From Pseudomonas sp. UBA1879 (GTDB taxonomy: Bacteria; Pseudomonadota; Gammaproteobacteria; Pseudomonadales; Pseudomonadaceae), in contig NZ_DDHJ01000004.1 of the NCBI RefSeq assembly GCF_002338065.1, forward strand, positions 511,943 through 575,942: a DNA stretch of 64,000 nucleotides, given 5' to 3'. Below the pieces are notes generated by a model, which searched no databases, had not been told where the DNA came from, and worked only from the letters and a program-made list of their open reading frames with translations. Position numbers and translations under genes: made by a program. Below, piece by piece: positions 7,564 to 15,985 of this stretch. The first letter of the stretch is position 1, and every line of letters starts with the position of its first letter.

Positions 7564-8670
7564 TCAATGCGTCACGCGCAACATGACGCTACGACCCGGT
7601 GCTGTGTGCACGCGAATGAAACCGCTGTAACGAACGTCGATGGCCAGGTCTCCGGTGTCGACGAATACCTGGCCATCCGGTAACTGGGCGATCTTTGCGG
7701 CGCTTGCCAGCACGTGAAGGTTGGCAGGATCGACCAACGCAAGAACGGCCGCGCTGATTTGCTGATTGCCGCGACCGAACAGGCACCCTTGACCGCCCGT
7801 CAGGCTGACCACGAGGTGCACCGGATGCTGCGCGGCAAGCGCCAACAACTCACGCTCGCTGGCATCACGGCAGACCAGCTTCTGTCCCAGGTAGGCATCC
7901 ACACCCAGCAATGTGCCGTCGCCATCGAGTTGCCTGGCCAATGCCTGAAGGGTTCGGCCAGGCCCCAAAAAATAAAGGTGATCGGCGAGCATTTGACTGG
8001 CAAACAGTTGCGCGGCGGCTGCGACGGCACGATCCGGATCGCTGCTTCCCGCTTTGGCGCTCTGCATGTGCCGTGAGTGCGCCGGCACCCGGGCATAGCC
8101 GTAGAGCCGGGTGCTGATCCGGTCGCTGCGGGTGGCCTGTTCGTCGATATCGAGTACTTCCGCTTCGCGGATCGTGACAGGCCCCTCGGCGCACTGTCGG
8201 ACAAGATCTCCGGCGTGTTCCGGTGTGCGGGCGAACACCCCGGAATACATCTTCACGCCGCATGGAATCCCGAGCAGCAGGGCAGGGGCAGAGCCTGACG
8301 CGGCCATCACGTCGCGAGCCGTACCGTCGCCGCCGCCGAACAGCAACAGATCAATGCCCTCCGCCAGCAGTGCGCGGCAGGCCTCGACGGTATCTCGCGC
8401 AGTGTTCACGGCCGGCGGTGTCGCGACCAATCGTGCATGTACGCCTGCTTCGCGGCACGCGGTCTCGCCCATCACGCCAGCCACGGTATACACCTGCACC
8501 TTGCTGCCCACGATGCGCTTCAACGCACGTATGCAGCGCGCCTGCGCTTTGGGCTGGGCGCCCCGCGCCAAAGCCATTTCGACGATATCGGCACCGTCGC
8601 TGCCCTTCAGACCGGCTGTCCCGCCGAGCCCGGCGTAGGGATTGATGAGCAGGCCAACCTTGAACGTCAT
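7564..8670 (-). CDS. ATP-NAD kinase family protein (AcoX-like)
   Basis: A 368-residue protein of the COG3199 branch of the NAD kinase superfamily. The N-terminal LLINPYAGLGGTAGLKGSDG and the central FGGGDGTARDV (GGDGT is the kinase signature) are clear; PCGVKMYSGVFA follows. Members are often encoded beside 2-oxo-acid or acetoin dehydrogenase operons and their true substrate is uncertain, though phosphorylation of NAD or a related nucleotide or polyol is expected. Here it leads an operon with the 3-hydroxyacyl-CoA dehydrogenase-like gene and diverges from the GcvPA/GcvPB-like genes, sharing their putative operator. Confidence 0.83.
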   Translation of the reverse strand: MTFKVGLLINPYAGLGGTAGLKGSDGADIVEMALARGAQPKAQARCIRALKRIVGSKVQVYTVAGVMGETACREAGVHARLVATPPAVNTARDTVEACRALLAEGIDLLLFGGGDGTARDVMAASGSAPALLLGIPCGVKMYSGVFARTPEHAGDLVRQCAEGPVTIREAEVLDIDEQATRSDRISTRLYGYARVPAHSRHMQSAKAGSSDPDRAVAAAAQLFASQMLADHLYFLGPGRTLQALARQLDGDGTLLGVDAYLGQKLVCRDASERELLALAAQHPVHLVVSLTGGQGCLFGRGNQQISAAVLALVDPANLHVLASAAKIAQLPDGQVFVDTGDLAIDVRYSGFIRVHTAPGRSVMLRVTH

Positions 8671-8725
8671 CGATATGAGCCTTCAGACCATTGAGCAGTT
8701 GCGGGCATTTGCGATGCGACGTAGA

Positions 8726-8738
8726 TTGTGCGCATTGC
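8726..8738. promoter_or_regulatory. putative IclR-regulon operator, site A
   Basis: TTGTGCGCATTGC lies between the divergent ATP-NAD kinase-like and GcvPA-like genes. The same 13 bases recur at 13208-13220, and the TGTGCGC core recurs in four more promoters of the island. Assignment to the island's IclR protein is inference. Confidence 0.55.
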
Positions 8739-8781
8739 AAACTTAAGTTCGCATATACCCAATATTGCGTCTGGAGGCGAA

Positions 8782-10191
8782 ATGAGTCAACCCAGCTCTG
8801 CACACCCGTTCATGGCCAACGCGCTGCCGGATATCAAGCAGGAAATGCTCGATTTTCTAGGCGTCGACCATATCGAAGCGCTTTTCGAGCAGATCCCTGA
8901 TGCGCATCGATCAAAAGAAAAACCCGAACTTATGGGCGCCCTGCGGTCGGAAATGTCCCTCAGTCGCCACTTGCGTGAAACCCTTGGCCGCAACCGACAC
9001 TGTGGCAACACGCTGAGCTTTTTGGGCGGCGGGTGCTGGCAGCATCATGTGCCGGCGATTTGCAGCGAGATCACAGGCCGCAGCGAATTTCTGACGTCGG
9101 TATGGGGCACGCCATCTTCGGACCAGGGGCGTTGTCAGGCCTGGTTTGAATTCAGCAGTCAGTTGGGGGAGCTGGTGGGGTGCGAGTACGTAGGCCTGCC
9201 GGTGTACAGCTGGGGCTGCGCGGCCGGGCATGCGTTGCGCATGGCGTCGCGTCTGAATCAGCGCAACACGGTGTTGTTGCCTCAGATCATCGATCCGGAG
9301 CGGCTGGCGGTGATTCGCAACTATTGCGAACCCAATATGGCCAACGAACTGACCTTGGAATTCGTCGCCGCCGATCCCGTCACTGGCGCCATGGACCTGC
9401 AAGACCTCGAACGCAAACTGGGCAGCCACGTGTCTGCGGTGTACCTGGAAACCCCTGACTATTTCGGCTTGATCGATGGCGGCGCAACCCGCATCGGCGA
9501 ATTGGCCCACGCGGCTGGCGCAGAGTTCGTGGTGGGTGTAGACCCCTTATCGCTGGGGATACTGGCGCCACCGCCGGAGTACGGTGCGGATATCGTTGTC
9601 GGCACCATCCAGACCCTGGGCATTCCCATGTATGGCGGGGGCGGCCTCGGCGGTTTCATCGCCACCCGTGACGAGGAACGTTACGCCCGCGAATACCCGA
9701 CGCTGTTGATCAGCGCGACCACCACCCTGCGCCCGGGGGAGATCGGTTTCGGCCTTTCGCTCGCCGAACAGTCTTCGTACGGCCTTCGGGAAAACGGCAA
9801 AGACTGGACCGGTAATTCCGTCTATTTGTGGGCCATCGCCAACGCGGTCTACATGTCACTGATGGGACCTCAGGGGTTCGTCGATGTCGGCGAGTTGATC
9901 TTCGCTCAGGCCCACCTCGCGGCCCGCCGGTTGAACGAATTGCCCGGCGTCAGCGTCCGGCATGGCGACAACTTCTTCAAAGAATTCGTGGTCGATTTCA
10001 GCGCCAGCGGCCTGAGCGTCGCGGCCATCAATCAGGGTTTGCTGTCCCGAGGCATTTTTGGCGGGCATGACTTGAGCCAGGAATTTCCGGCACTTGGACA
10101 ATGCGCGTTGTATTGCGTGACTGAATTACACCAGGACGACGATATCGAGCGTCTGGTCAAAGCCCTTCATGAGGTACTCACACATGACTGA
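8782..10191 (+). CDS. GcvPA-like PLP enzyme subunit (glycine dehydrogenase subunit 1 homologue)
   Basis: A 469-residue protein related to the alpha subunit of two-component glycine decarboxylase. It keeps the overall plan: an N-terminal IEALFEQIP region, a FLGGGCWQHHVPAI segment in place of FLGAGaYdHyiPavv, SEFLTSVWGTPSSDQGRCQ in place of the YTPYQPEiSQGtLQ segment, and a fold type I large domain. As in true GcvPA the catalytic lysine is not in this subunit. TGGAGG stands 5-6 bases before ATG 8782. The gene overlaps gcvPB-like by 8 bases. No lipoyl H protein or T protein gene is nearby, so a classical glycine cleavage role is doubtful; a different amino-acid decarboxylation is a reasonable guess. 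Confidence 0.8.
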   Translation: MSQPSSAHPFMANALPDIKQEMLDFLGVDHIEALFEQIPDAHRSKEKPELMGALRSEMSLSRHLRETLGRNRHCGNTLSFLGGGCWQHHVPAICSEITGRSEFLTSVWGTPSSDQGRCQAWFEFSSQLGELVGCEYVGLPVYSWGCAAGHALRMASRLNQRNTVLLPQIIDPERLAVIRNYCEPNMANELTLEFVAADPVTGAMDLQDLERKLGSHVSAVYLETPDYFGLIDGGATRIGELAHAAGAEFVVGVDPLSLGILAPPPEYGADIVVGTIQTLGIPMYGGGGLGGFIATRDEERYAREYPTLLISATTTLRPGEIGFGLSLAEQSSYGLRENGKDWTGNSVYLWAIANAVYMSLMGPQGFVDVGELIFAQAHLAARRLNELPGVSVRHGDNFFKEFVVDFSASGLSVAAINQGLLSRGIFGGHDLSQEFPALGQCALYCVTELHQDDDIERLVKALHEVLTHD

Positions 10192-11722
10192 ATCGGTGAC
10201 TTTGCGGCGTTATCAAGGGGCGGTGTGGGACGAGCCGGTGGTGATGACGCTGTCTCGACCAGGGCGTCGGGGCGTGGTGTTTCCCGCCCCGCGGGTGCCC
10301 GGCGAGCTGAGCGCGATCCCAACGGCCATGCGCCGCGCCGTGGCACCGGAGTTGCCGGAAATGTCCGAGCCGGATGTGCTGCGTCATTACCTGCACCTGT
10401 CGCAGCAGACGCTGGGCATGATGGGGATTTCACTGTTCGGCACCTGCACCATGAAATACAACGCGCGGGTCAATGAAGCGATCACCGCCCGCGATGAGGT
10501 GGCCCAGCTACACCCCCGTCAACCGGATACGACGCTGCAGGGCTCGCTGCAGATCATGCACGATCTGGATCTGAACCTGAGGGCGTTATCGGGCATGGAC
10601 CGCTTTGTGTTCCAGGCGGCGGGCGGAGCGGATGCGGCCTTCCTTCATGTCTGCGTGACCCGGGCCTACCACGCCGCACGCGGCGAGCTCGAGACGCGGG
10701 ACGAGATCATCACCTCGATCCAGTCTCACCCCTGTAACCCTGCAACGGCAGCGACGGCCGGTTTCAAGATCATCACACTGCCGCTGGAAGCCAACGGTTA
10801 CCCGTCTCTTGAGGCCCTCAAGGCAGCCGTGTCGCCACGCACCGCCGCGCTGATGATCAATAACCCGGACGACATGGGCATCTACAACCCGGACATTGCC
10901 GAGTGGGTGAAAGTGGTGAAAGCGGCGGGGGGCTTGTGCTTCTACGACCACGCCAACTTCAACGGGGTGATGAGCAAGATCCGGGCGCGGGATTTGGGAT
11001 TCGACGCCTGCATGTTCATGCTGCACAAGACCTTCGGTGCGCCCAAGGGCGGTGGCGGACCTGCGGTCGGCGCCTACGGCTGCAGCGAGGCGTTGGTTCC
11101 CTATCTGCCCGGGCCGTTACTGACGCAAGAGGAAGGGGCGTTTCGCCTGCAACCGGGCAGCGACAGCGGCATTGGTCGGGTTCGCGAGTTTCTCGGTAAT
11201 TTGCCGCAGATGATCAAAGCCTATGCCTGGGTGCGCGCCATGGGGGCCGACGGGATTGCCGAGGCGTCTGACCTGTCAGTGCTGGCCAACAACTACATGG
11301 GGCGCAAGCTGGCACAGATTCGCGGGGTCACGTGCTCCCATCCGCACCTCACGGCGTGGCGCCTGGAGATGACTCGCTACAGCCTTGAAGTGCTGGAGCG
11401 GGAAACCGGCGTCAGCGCGTATGACGTGCAGAATCGCATGGTCGACTACGGCGTCGACGCGTTCTGGCTGGCCCATGAACCCTGGATCATTCCGCAGCCG
11501 TTCACCCCGGAAGCCGGGGAGATGTGGTCGAAGGAAGACATCGATTACTGGATTGCGGTATTGGCCAAGGTTTGTCAGGAAGCCTACGACGATCCGCAGC
11601 TTGTGAGAACGGCACCGCACAACCACGTAATCGGACGGCTCAATAGCGGGCCGCTCGAAGATCCGGCGCAGTGGGCCACGACCTGGCGGGCGTACACCCG
11701 CAAGCACCTCACGCCGCAATGA
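10184..11722 (+). CDS. GcvPB-like PLP enzyme subunit (glycine dehydrogenase subunit 2 homologue)
   Basis: A 512-residue partner of the upstream subunit. It carries the PLP site MLHKTFGAPKGGGGPA with the Schiff-base Lys near residue 281 (family NLHKTFsTPHGGGGPG), plus GTCTMKYNARVNE, NPDDMGIYNPDIAEWVKVV and YDHANFNGVM. Differences from the consensus are notable: NPDDMG for NPNTLG, YDHANFN for YDGANLN and APKGGGG for TPHGGGG, all in the active-site region. ATG 10184 has GAGG 9 bases upstream and overlaps the gcvPA-like stop. The changes and the missing H/T proteins suggest a subfamily with another substrate. Confidence 0.8.
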   Translation: MTESVTLRRYQGAVWDEPVVMTLSRPGRRGVVFPAPRVPGELSAIPTAMRRAVAPELPEMSEPDVLRHYLHLSQQTLGMMGISLFGTCTMKYNARVNEAITARDEVAQLHPRQPDTTLQGSLQIMHDLDLNLRALSGMDRFVFQAAGGADAAFLHVCVTRAYHAARGELETRDEIITSIQSHPCNPATAATAGFKIITLPLEANGYPSLEALKAAVSPRTAALMINNPDDMGIYNPDIAEWVKVVKAAGGLCFYDHANFNGVMSKIRARDLGFDACMFMLHKTFGAPKGGGGPAVGAYGCSEALVPYLPGPLLTQEEGAFRLQPGSDSGIGRVREFLGNLPQMIKAYAWVRAMGADGIAEASDLSVLANNYMGRKLAQIRGVTCSHPHLTAWRLEMTRYSLEVLERETGVSAYDVQNRMVDYGVDAFWLAHEPWIIPQPFTPEAGEMWSKEDIDYWIAVLAKVCQEAYDDPQLVRTAPHNHVIGRLNSGPLEDPAQWATTWRAYTRKHLTPQ

Positions 11723-11728
11723 AGCGAA

Positions 11729-11755
11729 GCCGCCGACGCACTGTGCGTCGGCGGC
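11729..11755. terminator. bidirectional hairpin terminator
   Basis: A perfect 12-bp stem GCCGCCGACGCA / TGCGTCGGCGGC with a 3-base loop sits between the convergent GcvPB-like and aminotransferase genes. There is no long T run, so it may act mainly as a mutual roadblock or RNA 3' end stabiliser. Confidence 0.7.
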
Positions 11756-11765
11756 CCCAGAGGAA

Positions 11766-13169
11766 TCAGCCTTTCCAGTGACCTTCGGCGTGTAACTGAG
11801 TGAACACTGTGTCCACGGCGCGGCGTGCACGGGCGACCATCTCGGCGATTTCATCCTCGCTGATGACGAACGGCGGCGAGAAGGAGATCGAATCGCCCTG
11901 CGGCAGTGCCCGGGTGATCAGGCCCTCTTGAAGAGCCGCCTTGGCGATGCGCGGCGCGACTTTCAGCGCGGGGTCAAACGGGGTCGCCGGATCGCGTGCA
12001 GCCACGAACTCCACCGCACCCATCAAGCCGACGCCGCGAATCTCGCCCACGGCAGGATGGTCGGCAAAGGTTTCGCGCAGCAAACGGTGCATGACGTCGC
12101 CCCGCGCGCCGGCCTGCGCCACCAGATTTTCATCTTCGATGATTTGCAGATTGGTCAGTGCGACGGCGGCTGCCAGCGGGTGAGCGCTGTAGGTGTAGCC
12201 ATGAGCGAATGCGCCATACCGCTCGCCCCCTTGAAGCAGGCCTTGCCAGATTTTCTCGGACACGATGCACGCCGACAATGGTACGTAGGCGGAGGTAATG
12301 CCTTTCGCGACGGTCATCAAATCCGGCCGCATGCCCATTTTTTCGCTGCCGAATTGAGTGCCCAACCGACCAAAACCGCAGATGACTTCATCGGCAATGA
12401 GCAGCACGTCATATTTATCGAGAACCGCCTGAATGGCCGCGTAGTAACCCGCGGGTGGCACGATCACGCCGCCAGCGCCCATGACCGGTTCCATGATCAT
12501 TGCGGCGACGGTCTCGGGGCCTTCGGCGAGGATGAGGTTTTCCAGATCCGCGGCCAGCCGCGCCACGAAGGCGGCATCGCTTTGTCCGGGCTCGGCCTGC
12601 CACAGACGGTGCGGCGCCGTGGTGTGGCGAACGAATGGCAGCGGCAGGTCGAAACCGGCGTGCATGCCCGGCAGCCCTGTCAGACCGGCGGCGACCACTG
12701 TCACGCCGTGGTAGCCCCGCTGACGCGCGATGATTTTCTTTTTCTGCGGCAACCCGCGGGCGTTGTTGTAATACCAGACCAGTTTGACCTGAGTGTCGTT
12801 GGCGTCGGAGCCCGAGTTGCCGAAGAACACTTTTGACATGGGCACCGGCGACATCTGGATCAGCTTTTCCGCCAGCAAGATCGGGGTGTCAGTGGCCATC
12901 GACGAGAACGAGTGGTAGTAGGGCAGGCGCAGGGCCTGGGCATGCAGCGTGTCCGCGATCTCCCGGCGACCATAGCCGACATTCACGCACCACAGGCCTG
13001 CCATGGAATCGATGTAACGACGTCCGGCGGTGTCCTCCAGCCAAACCCCTTCGCCCTTGGTCATCACCAACGGACCGTTGCGCTCGTGCTCGGCCAAAGC
13101 GGTGAAAGGGTGCAATGCATAGCGCCGGTCCAGGTCATGCAGATCGGTCGATGGCGTCATTGAATCCAT
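11766..13169 (-). CDS. class III aminotransferase
   Basis: A 467-residue fold type I PLP aminotransferase of class III. Family features are the SMAGLWCVNVGYGR N-terminal segment, FFGNSGSDANDTQVKL, GYHGVTVVAAGLTG, the Asp of ADEVICGFGRLG that binds the pyridine nitrogen, and the Schiff-base Lys in VAKGITSAY (about residue 288). The closest types are omega-amino acid or taurine/putrescine:pyruvate aminotransferases. Start ATG 13169 is preceded by AGGAG; a longer frame to 13280 has none. It diverges from the semialdehyde dehydrogenase gene across a shared operator, suggesting that it produces the aldehyde oxidised by that enzyme. Confidence 0.88.
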   Translation of the reverse strand: MDSMTPSTDLHDLDRRYALHPFTALAEHERNGPLVMTKGEGVWLEDTAGRRYIDSMAGLWCVNVGYGRREIADTLHAQALRLPYYHSFSSMATDTPILLAEKLIQMSPVPMSKVFFGNSGSDANDTQVKLVWYYNNARGLPQKKKIIARQRGYHGVTVVAAGLTGLPGMHAGFDLPLPFVRHTTAPHRLWQAEPGQSDAAFVARLAADLENLILAEGPETVAAMIMEPVMGAGGVIVPPAGYYAAIQAVLDKYDVLLIADEVICGFGRLGTQFGSEKMGMRPDLMTVAKGITSAYVPLSACIVSEKIWQGLLQGGERYGAFAHGYTYSAHPLAAAVALTNLQIIEDENLVAQAGARGDVMHRLLRETFADHPAVGEIRGVGLMGAVEFVAARDPATPFDPALKVAPRIAKAALQEGLITRALPQGDSISFSPPFVISEDEIAEMVARARRAVDTVFTQLHAEGHWKG

Positions 13170-13207
13170 GGTTTCTCCTGAATCGTGCGTGTTTTCCAGT
13201 TGATAAT

Positions 13208-13220
13208 TTGTGCGCATTGC
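13208..13220. promoter_or_regulatory. putative IclR-regulon operator, site B
   Basis: TTGTGCGCATTGC, identical over 13 bases to site A, lies between the divergent aminotransferase and aldehyde dehydrogenase genes, 38 bases upstream of the former. Confidence 0.55.
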
Positions 13221-13283
13221 GTTGATATGGGCGAAGCGCGAACAACAATGTAGCACCATAAATCCGCATCGAGGAAACAAATC

Positions 13284-14741
13284 ATGCTGAATCTGAAAGA
13301 CCCTTCATTGCTCAAGCAGGCGATCTTCGTTAACGGCGAATGGTCCGTACCCGAGGGTTGCGGCTGGATTGAAGTGACCAATCCCAGTACCGGCGAGTTG
13401 GTAGGAAGGGTGCCCAAGGCTGGCCGCAAGGAAACTGTCGAGGCCGTCGAAGGCGCAGAGAAAGCGTACCGACTGTGGGCCGCGCGTTCGGCGGGCGATC
13501 GGGCGAAAGTGGTCAAGCGCTGGTACGACCTGATCGTGGAAAACGCTGATGATCTGGCGCTGATCCTCACCGCCGAACAGGGCAAGCCGCTGGCCGAAGC
13601 GAAAGGCGAGATTCTCTACGGCGCCGCGTTTTTTGAATGGTTTGCCGAGGAAGCCAAGCGCGTTTACGGCGAAGTGCTGCCCGCCGCCCAACCGGGCCAG
13701 CGCCTGTTGGTACTGCGTCAGCCTATCGGCGTCTGCGCGGCGATCACCCCGTGGAATTTCCCTATGGCGATGATTCCGCGCAAGGCAGGTCCAGCCATCG
13801 CCGCCGGTTGCAGCATGGTGCTCAAGCCAGCCAGTGCCACCCCTTTTTCAGCCCTGGCATTGGCCGAACTCGGCCAGCGCGCCGGTTTGCCAGCCGGGGT
13901 ATTCAGCGTCGTCACAGGGGCAGCCGGGGAGGTGGGCGATGAGCTTTCCACTCATCCGCTGGTGCGTAAAGTGACCTTCACCGGGTCCACGGAAGTCGGT
14001 CGTTCACTGATGGCCAAGGCGGCAGGAACCATCAAAAAAGTGGCCTTGGAGCTGGGCGGCAATGCGCCGCTGATCATTTTCGATGATGCGGACATCGACG
14101 TTGCGGTGAATGGCGCCATGGCCTCCAAATTCCGCAACATGGGCCAGACGTGCGTTTGCGCGAACCGCATCTACGTGCAGAGCGCCATTCATGATCGTTT
14201 CGTCGAGCGCTTCGCTGCAGCCGTCGCTGCCCTCAAGGTCGGGGATGGTCAGGCACCGGGCGTTCAGCAGGGGCCGTTGATCGATGAAGCGGCGGTGCTC
14301 AAAGTGCAGGAGCATATTGATAACGCGCTGGCACTGGGGGCGCGCGTGGTCACCGGTGGTCGTCGGCACGCCCTCGGACAGACGTTTTACGAGCCGACGG
14401 TGCTGGCCGATGTGACCGCTGACATGCGCATCGCTGTGGAAGAAACCTTCGGCCCTGTAGCGCCCGTGTTCCGCTTCGACACTGAAGCCGAAGTCATCGC
14501 CGCCGCCAATGACACCGAATTTGGCCTGGCAGCGTATTTCTTCACCCGGGACAACGCACGGGTATGGCGGGTCAGCGAGGCCCTGGAGGTCGGGATCGTT
14601 GGCGTGAACACGGGTGCGACGTCATATGAAGGTGCGCCGTTTGGCGGCGTCAAGTCTTCAGGCATCGGCCGCGAAGGCTCACATCACGCCATCGAAGAAT
14701 TCACCGAGCTAAAATACGTATGCGTTGCTCAGGTGAGCTGA
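13284..14741 (+). CDS. NAD(P)-dependent succinate-semialdehyde dehydrogenase-like aldehyde dehydrogenase
   Basis: A 485-residue aldehyde dehydrogenase of the GabD type. It shows ITPWNFPMAMIPRK, KPASATPFSALALAE, FTGSTEVGRSL, the catalytic Glu in ELGGNAPLII (about 256) and the catalytic Cys in GQTCVCANRIYV (about 290), all as in succinate/glutarate semialdehyde dehydrogenases. Length and C-terminal SSGIGREGSHHAIEEFTELKY match the family. GAGG precedes ATG 13284. Together with the divergent aminotransferase it can convert an omega-amino acid to a dicarboxylate or similar acid. Confidence 0.88.
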   Translation: MLNLKDPSLLKQAIFVNGEWSVPEGCGWIEVTNPSTGELVGRVPKAGRKETVEAVEGAEKAYRLWAARSAGDRAKVVKRWYDLIVENADDLALILTAEQGKPLAEAKGEILYGAAFFEWFAEEAKRVYGEVLPAAQPGQRLLVLRQPIGVCAAITPWNFPMAMIPRKAGPAIAAGCSMVLKPASATPFSALALAELGQRAGLPAGVFSVVTGAAGEVGDELSTHPLVRKVTFTGSTEVGRSLMAKAAGTIKKVALELGGNAPLIIFDDADIDVAVNGAMASKFRNMGQTCVCANRIYVQSAIHDRFVERFAAAVAALKVGDGQAPGVQQGPLIDEAAVLKVQEHIDNALALGARVVTGGRRHALGQTFYEPTVLADVTADMRIAVEETFGPVAPVFRFDTEAEVIAAANDTEFGLAAYFFTRDNARVWRVSEALEVGIVGVNTGATSYEGAPFGGVKSSGIGREGSHHAIEEFTELKYVCVAQVS

Positions 14742-14760
14742 TATATTCCGCCCAAACATC

Positions 14761-14777
14761 TGTGCGCTCGTCGCACA
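14761..14777. promoter_or_regulatory. putative IclR operator, site C (palindrome)
   Basis: TGTGCG-CTCGT-CGCACA is a perfect 6-bp inverted repeat 26 bases upstream of the iclR start, ideally placed for autoregulation. It shares the TGTGCGCTC sequence with site E at 16772. Confidence 0.6.
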
Positions 14778-14803
14778 GAATTTTCCAACCATGGTGTCAA
14801 AAA

Positions 14804-15598
14804 ATGCTCGATTCAGAATCTTCTATCGACGACCTTGAAAACCGTGATCGCGATTATGTGGGTTCTTTCGCGCGCGGCCTCGAGGTCATCAAGACCTTCA
14901 CCCGTCACACGCCCAGGCGAACCTTGAGCGAGGTGGCAGAGGCCAGCGGCATGAGTCGGGCAACCGCCCGGCGTTTCCTGCTCACGTTGGTGCGTGAGGG
15001 GTACGCCGAGAGCGATGGCAAGTACTTCAGCCTCAAACCCAAAATTCTTGAAATCGGCTTTTCCGCGTTGTCCTCAATGAACATCTGGGACGTCGCGCAG
15101 CCCATCATGAGCGCGTTGTCCGATCGTCTCCAGGAGTCCTGTTTTGCAGCGGTACTCGATGGTGACTCGGTCATTTACGTGGCACGCGCCAACTCCACGC
15201 GCGTCGTCAACATCAGCATCTCGATTGGTAGCCGTTCGCCCGCCCATAGCGTATCCACCGGACGGGTGCTGCTTGCCGCGTTACCGGAATCGGAGTTGCA
15301 GGAATACCTCGATAAAGCCACGTTGACCAAATTCACTCAGCACACCGTGACCTCCAAGGTGAAGCTGCGAGAACTGATCAATGAAACCCGGCTCAGGGGC
15401 TGGTCGATCGTCGACCAGGAACTGGAGATCAGCCTGCGCTCGATTTCGGTGCCGGTCCGCGACCGGGAAGGGCGCGTGGTCGCAGCCCTCAACGTCCCTT
15501 GTCCGACGGACCGCGTCACCTTGCAAGACATGAGCACCCGGATCCTGAGCGAATTGCTCGAAGCGTCGAAGAACATCACCCAAGCCCTGCAAGGCTGA
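14804..15598 (+). CDS. IclR family transcriptional regulator (PcaR/PobR-like)
   Basis: A 264-residue IclR-type regulator. The N-terminal winged helix reads SFARGLEVIKTF and TLSEVAEASGMSRATARRFLLTLVREGY; the C-terminal GAF-like effector domain contains the branch motif PAHSVSTGRVLLAAL and SVPVRDREGRVVAALNV. The RDYVGSFARGLEV start and RATARRFLLTL match the PcaR/PobR branch, usually activators of aromatic or catabolic operons. ATG 14804 fits the family N-terminus, although its ribosome site is weak. It is central in the island and probably binds the GCGCACA-type sites described here. Confidence 0.88.
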   Translation: MLDSESSIDDLENRDRDYVGSFARGLEVIKTFTRHTPRRTLSEVAEASGMSRATARRFLLTLVREGYAESDGKYFSLKPKILEIGFSALSSMNIWDVAQPIMSALSDRLQESCFAAVLDGDSVIYVARANSTRVVNISISIGSRSPAHSVSTGRVLLAALPESELQEYLDKATLTKFTQHTVTSKVKLRELINETRLRGWSIVDQELEISLRSISVPVRDREGRVVAALNVPCPTDRVTLQDMSTRILSELLEASKNITQALQG

Positions 15599-15615
15599 CG
15601 CTTCAAACATTCCGG

Positions 15616-15651
15616 ACGCGCCTCAATCAGCGGATTGGGCGCGTTTTTTTT
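15616..15651 (+). terminator. intrinsic terminator of iclR gene
   Basis: A 12-13 bp stem (ACGCGCCTCAATC with GATTGGGCGCGT, one bulged base) with an AGCG loop is followed by eight Ts, 18 bases after the iclR stop. Confidence 0.85.
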
Positions 15652-15693
15652 CGCCCGCATTTTTGTGAAACAAAAGTGAGAACAGTAAAAACC

Positions 15694-15728
15694 GCGCACA
15701 ATAGTTTGCAGTGCGCACATTTGTGCGA
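15694..15728. promoter_or_regulatory. putative IclR-regulon operator, site D (double)
   Basis: GCGCACATTTGTGCGA (15713-15728) contains the perfect inverted repeat CGCACA-TT-TGTGCG, and a further half-site GCGCACA lies at 15694-15700. It precedes the small ORF at 15784 and the SDR at 15986. It matches site F at 14 of 16 positions. Confidence 0.58.
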
Positions 15729-15783
15729 TACCTTAGGCGCTACATCGAAAACAAAGAAAATAGCAAACGATGGAGTTTCACTG

Positions 15784-15954
15784 ATGCACTCAGCACATGA
15801 CGCATATCCCGCGCAGCGCATTCGGCCTGCGGTTCCTTCCGCCCTCTGGGGCACTGTCTCGACGCCAGCCAGCAGTTCGCAAGGCGCGTCACCCCACTTT
15901 CATTTCAAGGATCGCTCAAGCGATCTGACGACGTTGGCCTGCGCATTGGCCTGA
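15784..15954 (+). CDS. candidate small ORF, 56 codons, unknown
   Basis: The 387-base space between iclR and the SDR gene contains, besides the terminator and operator, one small frame beginning MHSAHDAYPAQRIRP and ending LTTLACALA. GGAG at 15772-15775 stands 8 bases before ATG 15784, and the frame follows directly on operator site D. There is no membrane segment, cysteine motif or known family. It could be a leader peptide, a small regulon protein or merely untranslated leader. Confidence 0.3.
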   Translation: MHSAHDAYPAQRIRPAVPSALWGTVSTPASSSQGASPHFHFKDRSSDLTTLACALA

Positions 15955-15985
15955 TCAATGCAGCGGTCTCTTCATGGAGTCTTCA

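Noticed and set aside
8782..11722. A housekeeping glycine cleavage system
   Set aside because: No gcvT, gcvH or serine hydroxymethyltransferase gene nearby, and the active-site motifs differ from the consensus.
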